A stretch of 64,000 nucleotides of DNA. Origin: Micromonospora_E sp048060115. GTDB lineage: Bacteria; Actinomycetota; Actinomycetes; Mycobacteriales; Micromonosporaceae. Numbering within the stretch: position 1 is the first letter of the stretch; the number at the start of each line of letters is the position of its first letter. Below, piece by piece: positions 7,800 to 17,036 of this stretch. The stretch lies in NCBI RefSeq assembly GCF_048060115.1, contig NZ_JBHMIM010000010.1:71635-135634 (forward strand), in the 5' to 3' direction. Below the pieces are notes generated by a model, which ran no database searches, had not been told where the DNA came from, and saw nothing but the letters and a program-made list of their open reading frames with translations. Both the position numbers and the translations under genes were made by a program.

Positions 7800-10148
7800 C
7801 TAGCGGGGTGCCCCGGGCGGGGTCGCGGCGCACGGGGCCCAGCGGCCCGCCGGCACCGGCACCTCGCTGAAATCGGTGTCGGCGGCCAGGTAGAAGCCGG
7901 GGTACGACGGCTGGTTGTAGGTGGTCTGTTGGCGGGCCACCTCGGCCCGGTACTGCGGGTCGTGCATCAGGGTGTACATCTTGCGGCCGGTGACCTCGGT
8001 GCTGAGGTAGATCCGGATCGCCGAGCTGTCGACCGTACGGACCAGCAACTCCTCCCGCCAGTCGCCGAAGATGTCGGCGACCAGGCCCGGGTTGCCCTTC
8101 GTATGGTTGTTGGTGCGGGTGCCCTCGGCGGTGAGCAGTCTTCCCCGTCGCCAGTCGTCGATCGTCGGGGTCTGGTCGATCGCCCCGTCGACGATCTGGG
8201 TGGTGCCGTCGGCGGCCCACCGGATGCTCATGTTGGTGCCCGGGGTCCGGGTGTCGATCCGTTCGCCGGTGACGTCGCGCAGCCCGATGCCGCTGACCGC
8301 CCAGGCTTCGAAGCCGGGCCGGTCGGGGTCGATGTCGCCGATCATGCCGCGGCCGGTGTCCACCCCGGTGTAGTCGCCGAAGATCACCTCGCCGGTGGCG
8401 GCGTCGAGCAGCCCGTGCCCGTACGGCGCCCACGGTCCGCCCTCGAAGACCAGGTACGCCTCCAGTCCGGGCCGGTCCGGGTCGATGTCGGTGACGTGCA
8501 TGGCGTCGCCGTGACCGAGCCGGGCCATGGTGCCCGGTGCCGCGCTGGGCGGCGGCAGCTCGGCGAAGGCGCTGTACAGCAGGCTGCCGTCGTCGTCGAT
8601 GACGGCCGCCCCGTAGACGATCTCGTGGCGGCCGTCGACGTCGACGTCGGCGGCGCTGATCGAGTGCTGGCCCTGGGTGGTGATGGTGGCGAATTCGGGG
8701 TCGGTGCCGTCGCGGCCGTGCGGGGAGTCGTTGAACGGGTTGGTCATCGGCGTCCAGCCGCTGTCGACGTACCACTGCCGGGTGAGCCGGCGTCCGTTCC
8801 AGCCGTAGGCCACAAGTGTGGAGCGGGTGTAGTAGCCGCGGGCGAAGACCGCCGACGGGCGGGCACCGTCGAGGTAGGCCACCGCGGACAGGAACCGGTC
8901 GACTCGGTTGCCGGGCTCGATGCGGGCCATGGCGTAGTCGCCCCACATCAGGCCGTCGTCGTGGCGGCCCGGCTGGTACGGGATCGTCTGCAGTTCCCGG
9001 CCGGTCGCGCCGTCGAAGACGGTGAGGTACTCGGGGCCGTCGACGATGAACCCCTCGAAGGCGCGCAGCATGTTGCGGGTGCTGCGGGCGGGGGCGTACC
9101 CGTCGATGAAGTGGTCGACCAGGGCTTCGGCGTCGGCCTGGGACAACGGGTAGGCGTACCGGTCGGCGATGCCGAACGCCGCTTCCAGGGTGGCCGGCCA
9201 GTTCCCGGCGGTGACTTCGGGGTGGGTGTGCCAGCCACGAAACATCGCCACCAGGTGGTGGTAGTAGTCGTCGGCGGACATCCGGTAGTCGTCGGCGTGC
9301 GCGTAGCCGGCGCGGCGGTCGGCGGCCGGCATGGTGATGTGGCGGGTGGTGGCGACCCGGCCGTCGGCCCGGTAGGTGATGGTCCGGGTGCCGGGGGCGG
9401 TCTTGAGCATCATCTCGGACCGGCCGTCGCCGTCGAAGTCGTAGACCAGGAACTGGGTGTAGTGCGCGCCGGCCCGGATGTTCACGCCGAGGTCGATCCG
9501 GTGCAGCAGGCTGCCGTCCAGGCGGTACGTGTCGAGGTAGACCGGCCCGGTGTAGCCGACCTGGGAGACGTCCTTGGAATTGGACGGGTCCCATTTGACG
9601 ACGAACTCGTACCGGCCGTCGCCGTCGACGTCGCCGACGCTCATGTCGTTGGCCGAGTAGGTGTACGCCTCGCCGGCCGGGGTGACCCCGGCGGCGGGGC
9701 GGCGCAGCGGCAGGTCGTGGTAGGTCTGCGACCAGGGGGTCACGGCGCGACCGCGGTCGACCTCGACACCGCGCACGACGGCCGCGACCCGGTAGCTGGC
9801 CGCGCCGGCGGCACCGGTGTCCAGGTAGTTGGTGCTGTCGGTGACGGTGGCGATGCGTCGGCCGTCGCGGTAGACGCGGAAGTCGGTGCCGGTCATGCCG
9901 GTGGCGTCGTGGCCGGTGACCTCGTGGGCGAGCAGCCGCCAACTGAGGAACACGCCGTCGCTGGTGGCGGCGGCGACCAGGCCGCGGTCGAGGTGTTCGA
10001 GTTGGACGGTGCCGGGCCCGGCACCCGCCGGACCGGGGTGGCCCGGGTGGCCCGGTGCGGCCGCTGCCGGTGCGGCGGTCAGGGTCGACCCGGCGACGCA
10101 GGCCGCGATGATCAGTGCGCTTGCGGTGGTGGGGCGACGACGGCTCAT
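7800..10148 (-). CDS. Secreted rhamnogalacturonan lyase, polysaccharide lyase family 11
   Basis: The 782-residue protein starts MSRRRPTTASALIIAA with a Sec-type leader ending near AAPAAAAP. The body matches PL11 rhamnogalacturonan endolyases (YesW type): an Fn3-like N-terminal strand set, then a beta-propeller with repeated calcium loops such as DVDGDGRYEFVVKWDPSN, DFDGDGRSEMMLK and DVDVDGRHEIVYG. These enzymes cut the rhamnose-galacturonate backbone of pectin outside the cell by beta-elimination. A strong GAGGAG ribosome site lies 7-8 nt before the ATG. It is divergent from a complete ABC importer, which may take up the products. Confidence 0.9.
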   Translation of the reverse strand: MSRRRPTTASALIIAACVAGSTLTAAPAAAAPGHPGHPGPAGAGPGTVQLEHLDRGLVAAATSDGVFLSWRLLAHEVTGHDATGMTGTDFRVYRDGRRIATVTDSTNYLDTGAAGAASYRVAAVVRGVEVDRGRAVTPWSQTYHDLPLRRPAAGVTPAGEAYTYSANDMSVGDVDGDGRYEFVVKWDPSNSKDVSQVGYTGPVYLDTYRLDGSLLHRIDLGVNIRAGAHYTQFLVYDFDGDGRSEMMLKTAPGTRTITYRADGRVATTRHITMPAADRRAGYAHADDYRMSADDYYHHLVAMFRGWHTHPEVTAGNWPATLEAAFGIADRYAYPLSQADAEALVDHFIDGYAPARSTRNMLRAFEGFIVDGPEYLTVFDGATGRELQTIPYQPGRHDDGLMWGDYAMARIEPGNRVDRFLSAVAYLDGARPSAVFARGYYTRSTLVAYGWNGRRLTRQWYVDSGWTPMTNPFNDSPHGRDGTDPEFATITTQGQHSISAADVDVDGRHEIVYGAAVIDDDGSLLYSAFAELPPPSAAPGTMARLGHGDAMHVTDIDPDRPGLEAYLVFEGGPWAPYGHGLLDAATGEVIFGDYTGVDTGRGMIGDIDPDRPGFEAWAVSGIGLRDVTGERIDTRTPGTNMSIRWAADGTTQIVDGAIDQTPTIDDWRRGRLLTAEGTRTNNHTKGNPGLVADIFGDWREELLVRTVDSSAIRIYLSTEVTGRKMYTLMHDPQYRAEVARQQTTYNQPSYPGFYLAADTDFSEVPVPAGRWAPCAATPPGAPR

Positions 10149-10192
10149 ACCGGGCTCTCCTCGGGTGAGGATGAAACGATACAACAAACTGA

Positions 10193-10222
10193 AGGTTATG
10201 AATCTCCTGCACCGACTGTCAA
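10193..10222 (-). promoter_or_regulatory. Probable promoter of the rhamnogalacturonan lyase gene
   Basis: On the minus strand a perfect -35 hexamer TTGACA (10222-10217) is followed after 18 nt by TAACCT (10198-10193). The lyase ATG lies about 45 nt downstream. Recognised by eye only. Confidence 0.45.
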
Positions 10223-10313
10223 GGGCGGCGAATCGCCCCAGGGCAGCTATGAACCGTTCCACCACGGCTACGGCCAGACCGTTCACCGTCGACGATCACC
10301 ACACGTCGTCGAG

Positions 10314-10342
10314 TTGTGACCCATCGACCTATCGACTAGGGT
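10314..10342 (+). promoter_or_regulatory. Probable promoter of the ABC importer operon
   Basis: TTGTGA (10314-10319), a 17-nt spacer and TAGGGT (10337-10342) form a SigA-like actinobacterial promoter. About 88 nt separate it from the start codon at 10431. Together with the lyase promoter it leaves roughly 90 bp in which a shared regulator could act. Confidence 0.45.
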
Positions 10343-10430
10343 CGGCCTTTCATCCGGCGATGCCCCAGGCCCGTCACGCGACCGAGCCCGTCAAGCCCGC
10401 AACGGCGACAACGAGGTAGGAGATAGACGG

Positions 10431-12011
10431 TTGAACAACCTCCCGGCACCCCCGTACCGGCACCGGCCGGCACATACCGCCCATACTGCGGGCACCCGCC
10501 TCGCTGGTCTCGCCGCCGTCGCGGTGCTCGCGCTGGCCGCCTGCACGACCGGTGAATCCCTGGAGACCGACGGCGGGGACGGCACCTCCGACGGCACCCT
10601 GGTCGTGGCGATCTCCAGTGAACCGGACAGTCTGGACGTGCACGTCTCCACCGCCTCGCCGACGTTCCTGGTGCTGGAGAACGTCTACGACACTCTCGTC
10701 GAGCCGGCCCCCGACCTCAGCTTCCAACCCGCCCTGGCCACCGAGTGGGAGGTCAGCGACGACCTGCTGACCTGGACCTTCCACCTGCGTGCGGGCGTCA
10801 CCTGGCACAACGGACGCGAGTTCGTCGCCGACGACGTGGTGGCCAGCTTCGACCGGATCACCGACGCGGAGACCGCCGCGAACGCCTGGCGCTTCGAAAC
10901 CGTCGACGAGGTACGCGCGGTCGACGACCGTACCGTCGAATTCGTCCTCACCCAGCCGACGCCGAACCTGCTGGCCAACGTCGGCGGGTTCAAGGGGATG
11001 GCCATCGTCGCACCCGAGCTGATCGACGGCGACGGACTGACCACCGACGCGATCGGCACCGGGCCGTTCCGGTTCGTCAGCTACACCCCTGGCGACCGGA
11101 TCATCCTGGAGGCCAACCAGGACTACTGGGGCGACGGACCGCACGTCGACCGGGTCGAGTTCCGGTTCATCTCCGAGCCGACGACCGCGCTGACCAACCT
11201 GCGCACCGGCGCGGTGCACCTGACCAACAACGTGCCGCCGCAGGAGGTCGCCACCCTGCGCGACGACCCGGCGGTCGAGCTGGGCCAACTGGCCAGCAAC
11301 GACTACTGGTACTTCACCTGCAACTTCGACCGGGCGCCGTTCGACGACCTCGACGTGCGGCGGGCGCTGTCCTACGCCCTCGACCGGGAGCAGGTCGCCC
11401 AGGCCGCGTACTTCGACGCCGCCACGCCGGTGCAGTCGGCGATGCCGCCGGGCAACTTCTGGGCCACCGACTACGCACCGTTCAGCTTCGACCCGGAGCA
11501 GGCCCGCGAACTGCTCGCCGAGGCGGGCGTGACCGACCTGACCGTGGACCTGATGTTGACCAACGAGTTCCCGCACACTCTTGCGGCCGCCGAGGTGCTC
11601 GCCAGCCAGTGGCGCGACGTCGGCGTCGACGTCGAGATCCGTACCCTGGACTTCGCCAGCTGGCTCGACGAGCAGGGCGCCGGCAGCTACGACTGCTACG
11701 TCCTGGGCTGGTTGAACAACCTCGACGGCGAGTACGCCTACTACGCCCAGCACCACTCGACCGGCTCGTTCAACTTCCACGGGTACGCCAACCCGCAGGT
11801 CGACCAGCTGCTCGACCAGGCGCGGGCCAGCGTCGCCGACGCCGACCGCAAACCGCTGTACCACCAGGCCGCCCGGTTGATCATCGACGACGTCAGCTAC
11901 GGCTACCTCTACAGTCCACAGGCCTCCCTGGCCTGGGTGCCGCAGGTGTCCGGGGTCGAGATGCACCCCGACGGCAAGACCCGGCTGCGCACCGTACGGC
12001 TCGGCGGCTGA
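10431..12011 (+). CDS. ABC importer substrate-binding lipoprotein, family 5 (Opp/Dpp type)
   Basis: The 526-residue protein carries a lipoprotein signal with lipobox LAAC (Cys38) and the family-5 solute-binding signature WTFHLRAGVTWHNGREFVADDV. The family binds oligopeptides, nickel or, in several bacteria, oligosaccharides. The TTG start at 10431 is preceded by AGGTAGGAG at good spacing. It is the first gene of a five-gene importer operon. The divergent secreted pectin lyase suggests rhamnogalacturonan fragments as a possible ligand, but this is inference. Confidence 0.9.
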   Translation: MNNLPAPPYRHRPAHTAHTAGTRLAGLAAVAVLALAACTTGESLETDGGDGTSDGTLVVAISSEPDSLDVHVSTASPTFLVLENVYDTLVEPAPDLSFQPALATEWEVSDDLLTWTFHLRAGVTWHNGREFVADDVVASFDRITDAETAANAWRFETVDEVRAVDDRTVEFVLTQPTPNLLANVGGFKGMAIVAPELIDGDGLTTDAIGTGPFRFVSYTPGDRIILEANQDYWGDGPHVDRVEFRFISEPTTALTNLRTGAVHLTNNVPPQEVATLRDDPAVELGQLASNDYWYFTCNFDRAPFDDLDVRRALSYALDREQVAQAAYFDAATPVQSAMPPGNFWATDYAPFSFDPEQARELLAEAGVTDLTVDLMLTNEFPHTLAAAEVLASQWRDVGVDVEIRTLDFASWLDEQGAGSYDCYVLGWLNNLDGEYAYYAQHHSTGSFNFHGYANPQVDQLLDQARASVADADRKPLYHQAARLIIDDVSYGYLYSPQASLAWVPQVSGVEMHPDGKTRLRTVRLGG

Positions 12012-12020
12012 GCCGGCGCG

Positions 12021-12965
12021 ATGACGCGCTTCCTGCTGTGGCGGGCGCTGCAGGCGGTGATCGCGATGCTCGGGGTGAGCGTCGCGGTGTTCCTCATCGT
12101 GCATCTGGTGCCCGGCGATCCGATCCGGCTGGCCCTGGGCACCCGCTTCGACGAAAGCCTGTACCAGGCGATGCGGGCCCGGGCCGGGCTGGACCAGCCG
12201 ATCGTCGTGCAGTACTTCCGGTGGCTGGGCCGGGCGCTCACCGGCGACCTGGGGGTCAGCTTCCGCAGCGGCGAGCCGGTGACCCTGCTGCTGCTGGCCC
12301 GGCTCGGCCCGACCAGCCTGCTCGCCGGTGCCGCGCTGACCGTCGCGCTGGTGATCGCCCTGCCACTGGGGATCATCTCGGCGGTGCGCTCCGGATCGCT
12401 GATCGACCGGGTCGCCACCGCGTTCAGCCAGCTCTGGGTCTCAGTGCCGGATTTCTGGAGCGGGATCATGTACATCCTGCTCTTCGCCCTGGTGCTGGGC
12501 TGGCTGCCGGCGTCCGGCTACGTGTCCCCATTGGACGATCCGGTGCGGGCGCTGCGGCACCTGGTGCTGCCGGCGCTGACCGTCGGGCTGATCTCCGGCT
12601 CGGTGCTGACCCGGTTCGTCCGCTCGGCGGTGCTGGAGGCGCTGCACCAGGACTACGCGCGGACCGCCCGGGCGAAGGGGCTGTCCCGCTGGCAGACGGT
12701 CCGCCGACACGTGCTGCCCAACGCCTGGATCCCGATCGTCACCGCGGTCGGCCTGCAGCTCGGCTTCCTGCTCGGCGGCGTCGTCATCGTCGAGGTGATC
12801 TTCGAGTGGCCGGGGCTGGGCCGGCTGGCGTACGACGCGGTGGTGCGCCGCGACTACAGCCTGTTGCAGGGCGCGGTGCTGGCCATCGCGCTGATGTTCC
12901 TCGTCGTCAACTTCCTGGTGGACCTGCTCTACAGCTACCTCGACCCCCGGGTACGGCACCGGTGA
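12021..12965 (+). CDS. ABC importer permease, DppB type
   Basis: The 314-residue membrane protein has the DppB/OppB layout: an N-terminal helix (ALQAVIAMLGVSVAVFLIVH), the conserved VPGDPIRLALG loop, then five further helices. The cytoplasmic EAA loop reads DYARTARAKGLSRWQTVRRH, which docks with the ATPase subunits. It starts 9 bp after the binding-protein gene and its stop overlaps the next permease start (GTGA). Confidence 0.92.
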   Translation: MTRFLLWRALQAVIAMLGVSVAVFLIVHLVPGDPIRLALGTRFDESLYQAMRARAGLDQPIVVQYFRWLGRALTGDLGVSFRSGEPVTLLLLARLGPTSLLAGAALTVALVIALPLGIISAVRSGSLIDRVATAFSQLWVSVPDFWSGIMYILLFALVLGWLPASGYVSPLDDPVRALRHLVLPALTVGLISGSVLTRFVRSAVLEALHQDYARTARAKGLSRWQTVRRHVLPNAWIPIVTAVGLQLGFLLGGVVIVEVIFEWPGLGRLAYDAVVRRDYSLLQGAVLAIALMFLVVNFLVDLLYSYLDPRVRHR

Positions 12966-13822
12966 CCCGCCGACTGTTCACCCTGCTGCTGCGCAACCGG
13001 CTGGCGCTGGCCGGGCTGCTGGTGCTGGCCGGGTTGGCCGTGGTCGCCGCGGTCGGTCCGTGGCTGGCCCCGTACGACCCGAACGCCATCGACGTGCCCG
13101 GCCGGCTGGCGGCGCCGTCGCCCGCCCACCCGTTCGGCACCGACAACCTGGGCCGCGACGTGCTCAGCCGGGTGCTGGTCGGTGCCCGGGTGTCGCTGCA
13201 GGTGGGGCTGGTCGCGGTCGGCATCTCGCTGGCCGCCGGGCTGGCGATCGGACTGGTCGCCGGCTACTACGCGGGCGCGACCGACGCCGTGCTGATGCGC
13301 ACCATGGACGTACTGTTCGCGTTCCCGGCGATCCTGCTCGCCATCGCCGTCCTGGCCATCCTCGGACCCGGCATCACCAACGCGATGATCGCCATCGGCA
13401 TCGTCTACACCCCGATCTTCGCCCGGATCGTGCGGGCCGCGACCATGGTCGCCACCACCCAGCTGTACGTCCTGGCGGCCCGCGCCGTCGGCGCCGGCGA
13501 CCTCCGGATCCTCGTCCGGCACGTGCTGCCGAACATCGCCGCGCCGGTGATCGTGCAGACGTCGCTGAGCCTGGCCTTCGCCATCCTGGCCGAGGCGGCG
13601 CTGTCGTTCCTCGGCCTCGGGGTGCAGCGTCCCGACCCGGCGTGGGGCCGGATGCTCGCCGAGGGCCGCGACTTCGTCAACCTGGCCCCCTGGATGGGCA
13701 TCTTCCCCGGCCTGGCGATCTTCCTGACGGTGCTGGCGTTCAACGTGGTCGGCGACGGGCTACGCGACGCGCTCGACCCTCGGCAGCGCTCCGTGATCGA
13801 ATCGAGAGGGCAGGCCGGATGA
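12962..13822 (+). CDS. ABC importer permease, DppC type
   Basis: The 286-residue permease begins VTRRLFTLLLRNRLALAG and carries the typical DppC periplasmic segment with APSPAHPFGTDNLGRDVLSR, five further membrane segments and an EAA loop around YVLAARAVGAGDLRILVRH. The GTG at 12962 overlaps the stop of the DppB-type gene by 4 bp, indicating translational coupling. Forms the heterodimeric channel with the preceding gene product. Confidence 0.92.
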   Translation: MTRRLFTLLLRNRLALAGLLVLAGLAVVAAVGPWLAPYDPNAIDVPGRLAAPSPAHPFGTDNLGRDVLSRVLVGARVSLQVGLVAVGISLAAGLAIGLVAGYYAGATDAVLMRTMDVLFAFPAILLAIAVLAILGPGITNAMIAIGIVYTPIFARIVRAATMVATTQLYVLAARAVGAGDLRILVRHVLPNIAAPVIVQTSLSLAFAILAEAALSFLGLGVQRPDPAWGRMLAEGRDFVNLAPWMGIFPGLAIFLTVLAFNVVGDGLRDALDPRQRSVIESRGQAG

Positions 13823-14838
13823 GCGGCGACCCGACGGGCGCCCCGAGCACCGGCGACCCGGTGCTGTCGGTACGCGACCTGACGGTGCGCATCGGCACCC
13901 GGCGCGGCGTCGCCCGCGTCGTCAACGGGGTCAGCTACGACGTGCACGCTGGCGAGACCCTCGCCATCGTCGGCGAATCCGGCTCCGGCAAGACGGTCGC
14001 CGCGCTGGCGGTGATGGGGCTGCTCGACGAGCCGGCCCAGGTCGGTGGGCAGGCGCTGCTGGACGGCACCGACCTGCTGGCCCTCGACGATCGACAGTTG
14101 CGCCGGGTGCGGGGCAACCAGATCGCGATGGTCTTCCAGGACCCGATGACCTCGCTCAACCCGGTCAAGACCATCGGGTCGCAGCTGGTCGAGCCGATCG
14201 TGCTGCACGGCCACGCCACCGGCGCGGCGGCCGTGGACCGGGCAGCCGACCTGCTCGACCAGGTCGGCCTGCCGGACGCCCGGCGACGGCTCGACAACTA
14301 CCCGCACCAGTTCTCCGGTGGCATGCGCCAGCGGGTCATGATCGCCATGGCGTTGGCCTGCGAGCCGCGGGTGCTGCTCGCCGACGAGGCGACCACGGCG
14401 CTGGACGTCACCACCCAGGCGCAGATCCTCGACGTGGTGTCCGGCCTGCAGCAACGGCTCGGGCTCGCCGTCGTGTGGATCACCCACGATCTCGGGGTGG
14501 TGGCCGGCATCGCCGACCGGGTCGCGGTGATGTACGCCGGCCGGATCCTGGAGGAGGCCGGCGTCGACGACCTGTACACCGCACCCCGGCACCCGTACAC
14601 CATCGGGTTGCTCTCGGCGGTGCCGCGCGTCGGCGTCGAGCGGCCGCGCCGGCTGGCGACCATCGGCGGCCAGCCACCGGACCCGACGGCGTTGCCGCCC
14701 GGTTGCGCGTTCTACCCGCGCTGCGGCTACCGGCACGACGAGCGGGCGGCCAGCGAGGTGCCGCCGCTGCGGACCGTCGCCGCCGGCGGGCACCGGGTGG
14801 CCTGCTTCTACGACGTACCGGCAGGCCAGGATGGCTGA
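13819..14838 (+). CDS. ABC importer ATP-binding protein, DppD type
   Basis: The 339-residue ATPase shows Walker A GESGSGKT (52-59), signature FSGGMRQ (165-171), Walker B VLLADE (185-190) and the switch histidine in WITHDLGVV. The C-terminal cysteine-rich segment (GCAFYPRCGYR) is the Opp/Dpp subfamily mark and in some relatives binds an iron-sulfur cluster. It overlaps the permease gene by 4 bp and the next ATPase gene by 8 bp. Confidence 0.93.
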   Translation: MSGDPTGAPSTGDPVLSVRDLTVRIGTRRGVARVVNGVSYDVHAGETLAIVGESGSGKTVAALAVMGLLDEPAQVGGQALLDGTDLLALDDRQLRRVRGNQIAMVFQDPMTSLNPVKTIGSQLVEPIVLHGHATGAAAVDRAADLLDQVGLPDARRRLDNYPHQFSGGMRQRVMIAMALACEPRVLLADEATTALDVTTQAQILDVVSGLQQRLGLAVVWITHDLGVVAGIADRVAVMYAGRILEEAGVDDLYTAPRHPYTIGLLSAVPRVGVERPRRLATIGGQPPDPTALPPGCAFYPRCGYRHDERAASEVPPLRTVAAGGHRVACFYDVPAGQDG

Positions 14839-15823
14839 GCACGGGCCGCTGCTGCGGGTGACCGACCTGCAGGTGCACTTTCCGCAGCGCGGCATGGGCC
14901 GGCGCCCGGCCGGGCCGGTGCGGGCGGTGGACGGGGTGAGCTTCGACATCGCCGCCGGCGAGACCCTCGGTCTGGTCGGCGAGTCCGGCTGCGGCAAGAG
15001 CACCACCGGGCTGGCGGTGCTGCGGCTGGTCGAGCCCACCTTCGGCACGGTCACCCTGGGCGACGTCGAGCTGACCGCGCTCGGTCTGCGCCGGATGCGG
15101 GCGATGCGCCGGCACCTGACGATGATCTTCCAGGATCCGTACGCCTCACTCGACCCGCGGATGTCGGTCGGTGCGATCATCGCCGAGCCGTTGGACGTGC
15201 ACGGCCTGCACAAGGGCACAGTGGCCCGCCGGCACCGGGTCGGTGAGCTGCTGGAACTGGTCGGTCTGGACCCGGACCACGCCAACCGGCATCCGCACGA
15301 GTTCTCCGGCGGGCAGCGCCAGCGCATCGGGATCGCCCGTGCGCTGGCCGGCGAGCCGGACCTGATCGTCGCCGACGAGCCGATCGCCGCCCTCGACGTG
15401 TCGATCCAGGCGCAGATCATCAACCTCCTGGAGGACCTGCGCGACACTCTCGGGCTGGCGTACCTGTTCATCGCCCACGATCTGGCCGCCGTCGGGCACC
15501 TCAGTGACCGGATCGCGGTGATGTACCTGGGTCGGATCGTCGAGATCGCCGACCGGGCCACCCTGTTCACCCGGGCGGCCCACCCGTACACCCGGGCACT
15601 GTTGTCGGCGGTGCCGGTGCCGGACCCGGTCGCCGAACGCTCCCGCCAGCGGATCATCCTGCAGGGCGCGGTGCCGTCCCCCGCCGATCCGCCGAGCGGC
15701 TGCCGGTTCCGGACCCGCTGCCCGGCCGCGTTCGACCGCTGCGCCGTCGACGATCCGGCGCTCACCGTACGCGGCGACGGTCACCTGGCCGCCTGCCACC
15801 TCGTCGACGAGCGTCGTGGTTGA
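14831..15823 (+). CDS. ABC importer ATP-binding protein, DppF type
   Basis: The 330-residue partner ATPase has Walker A GESGCGKS (50-57), FSGGQRQR signature, Walker B LIVADEPIAALD and the C-terminal GCRFRTRCPAAFDRC cysteine segment of Opp/Dpp ATPases. It completes the importer (binding protein, two permeases, two ATPases). It ends 2 bp from the convergent DUF397 gene, so no separate terminator fits between them. Confidence 0.93.
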   Translation: MAEHGPLLRVTDLQVHFPQRGMGRRPAGPVRAVDGVSFDIAAGETLGLVGESGCGKSTTGLAVLRLVEPTFGTVTLGDVELTALGLRRMRAMRRHLTMIFQDPYASLDPRMSVGAIIAEPLDVHGLHKGTVARRHRVGELLELVGLDPDHANRHPHEFSGGQRQRIGIARALAGEPDLIVADEPIAALDVSIQAQIINLLEDLRDTLGLAYLFIAHDLAAVGHLSDRIAVMYLGRIVEIADRATLFTRAAHPYTRALLSAVPVPDPVAERSRQRIILQGAVPSPADPPSGCRFRTRCPAAFDRCAVDDPALTVRGDGHLAACHLVDERRG

Positions 15824-15824
15824 G

Positions 15825-16025
15825 TCAGTCGGTCAAGTCGAACGCACCGAGCTTCGCGCCGCCGATGAACGCCTGCCACTCAACCTGCGTGAACGTCAGG
15901 ATCGGCCCCTGCCCCCGGGCCTTGGTGTCCCTTACCCCCACAGCGTTCCCGCCCAGGTGAGCGACCTCTACGCACGCACCGTTGTTGCCGGATCGGCTGG
16001 ACTTGAACCACTTAACCGAGTCCAT
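15825..16025 (-). CDS. DUF397 domain protein
   Basis: The 66-residue protein reads WFKSSRSGNNGACVEVAHL near its start and then VRDTKARG and FTQVEWQAFIGGAK, the hallmarks of DUF397. These tiny proteins are abundant in Streptomyces and Micromonosporaceae and usually sit beside an XRE regulator with a DUF5753 domain, acting as its partner or antagonist in development or antibiotic control. The start overlaps the end of that regulator gene by 14 bp. Confidence 0.9.
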   Translation of the reverse strand: MDSVKWFKSSRSGNNGACVEVAHLGGNAVGVRDTKARGQGPILTFTQVEWQAFIGGAKLGAFDLTD

Positions 16026-16869
16026 CCTTCTTCTCCTGAATCAATCGGGTGGACTCCCTGGGCGACAGCGTCAGGGAGAGCAGGTGATCGAACACGCCCG
16101 TGAGCCGCCGGATCTCGGCTGGCGACTCCAGGAACAATTCTCCGGCCAGGGTCTCGATGTAGCCAAGGGGCGGGTCACCATCCGCGAACGTCAGGACGTC
16201 GAAGCCGCCGTGCACGGCGAGGTGGGCACCGGCGGCGAGCGTCAGGACCTGCACAGTGACATTGGGCAACGCGGAAACCTTGACGAGGTGATCAAGTTGC
16301 TCGCGCCGCACGTCGGCGTCGCTGACCTCCAACATCAGCGACTGCTCCGTGATGATCGCGTGCAGCCGAAGCGGTGGCTGGCGCGCCGTCAGCACTTCCT
16401 GACGCTTGAGACGCGCCTCGACACGCTGAGCGATCTCCTCCTGGTCGGTCTCCCGACCGATGCGGATCACCGACTCGGCGTACGCGCGGGTCTGGATGAG
16501 CCCAGGGATGAGGGTCGGCTGAAACTCGCGGAGTTCGACAGCCTCGGCCTCGTAGGCGATGAACGTGGCGTAGCGGGCCGGCAGCGTGTTGAGCCGCTGC
16601 CACCAGCCCTGTTCCCGCACCTGCTCGGCCATGTTACGGAGGGCCAGCCCGTGCTCTTCGTCGTGCGGGACGCCGTAGGCGACGAGGATCTCCAGCACAT
16701 CCCGCGGACGCGGCTTGATGTCGCCGGACTCGATACGGGCGATCCGCTGCTGCGAACACTTGAGCAGCCTGGCCGCGTCTCCCTGCGTGAGACTGCGTGC
16801 CTCGCGTAGCCGCCGCAGCTCCCTGCCGAGACGGCGAGACCGAGGCGTCGGTGGAGTGAATCCGGCCAT
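16012..16869 (-). CDS. XRE-family regulator with DUF5753 domain
   Basis: The 285-residue protein has an N-terminal helix-turn-helix (RELRRLREARSLTQGDAARLLKCSQQRIARIE, about residues 15-50) and a C-terminal DUF5753 region (YEAEAVELREFQPTLIPGLIQTRAYAE onward). Such proteins pair with DUF397 proteins and control morphological or stress genes in actinomycetes. The ATG at 16869 (MAGFTPPTPRSRR) fits where the conserved region starts. A second HTH gene diverges from the 167-bp upstream region, so both may be controlled there. Confidence 0.9.
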   Translation of the reverse strand: MAGFTPPTPRSRRLGRELRRLREARSLTQGDAARLLKCSQQRIARIESGDIKPRPRDVLEILVAYGVPHDEEHGLALRNMAEQVREQGWWQRLNTLPARYATFIAYEAEAVELREFQPTLIPGLIQTRAYAESVIRIGRETDQEEIAQRVEARLKRQEVLTARQPPLRLHAIITEQSLMLEVSDADVRREQLDHLVKVSALPNVTVQVLTLAAGAHLAVHGGFDVLTFADGDPPLGYIETLAGELFLESPAEIRRLTGVFDHLLSLTLSPRESTRLIQEKKDGLG

Positions 16870-17036
16870 GCGTTGATCCTCCCTTATGCGCCACCAGCGA
16901 GTCCACGTAGGCATCGCGGCCTGACACTTGCCTACATCGTACGATGCTGCAACACTATCGAACAGTAAGGCCGCGACGCAAAACGGCGACAGGTTGCACT
17001 CGTACGCATTTCCCGGCAGACGAGACAGGTGATCAA

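Noticed and set aside
7725..10319. Long plus-strand open frame antisense to the rhamnogalacturonan lyase
   Set aside because: Its translation is Gly/Val/Asp-rich low-complexity sequence without domains, while the minus strand encodes a complete PL11 enzyme.
10745..13822. A very long open frame of about 1,000 codons running across the importer genes
   Set aside because: Only its last 287 codons (12962-13822) have permease character. The rest is an Arg/Ala/Gly-rich shadow of the binding-protein and first permease genes, a common artefact in GC-rich DNA.
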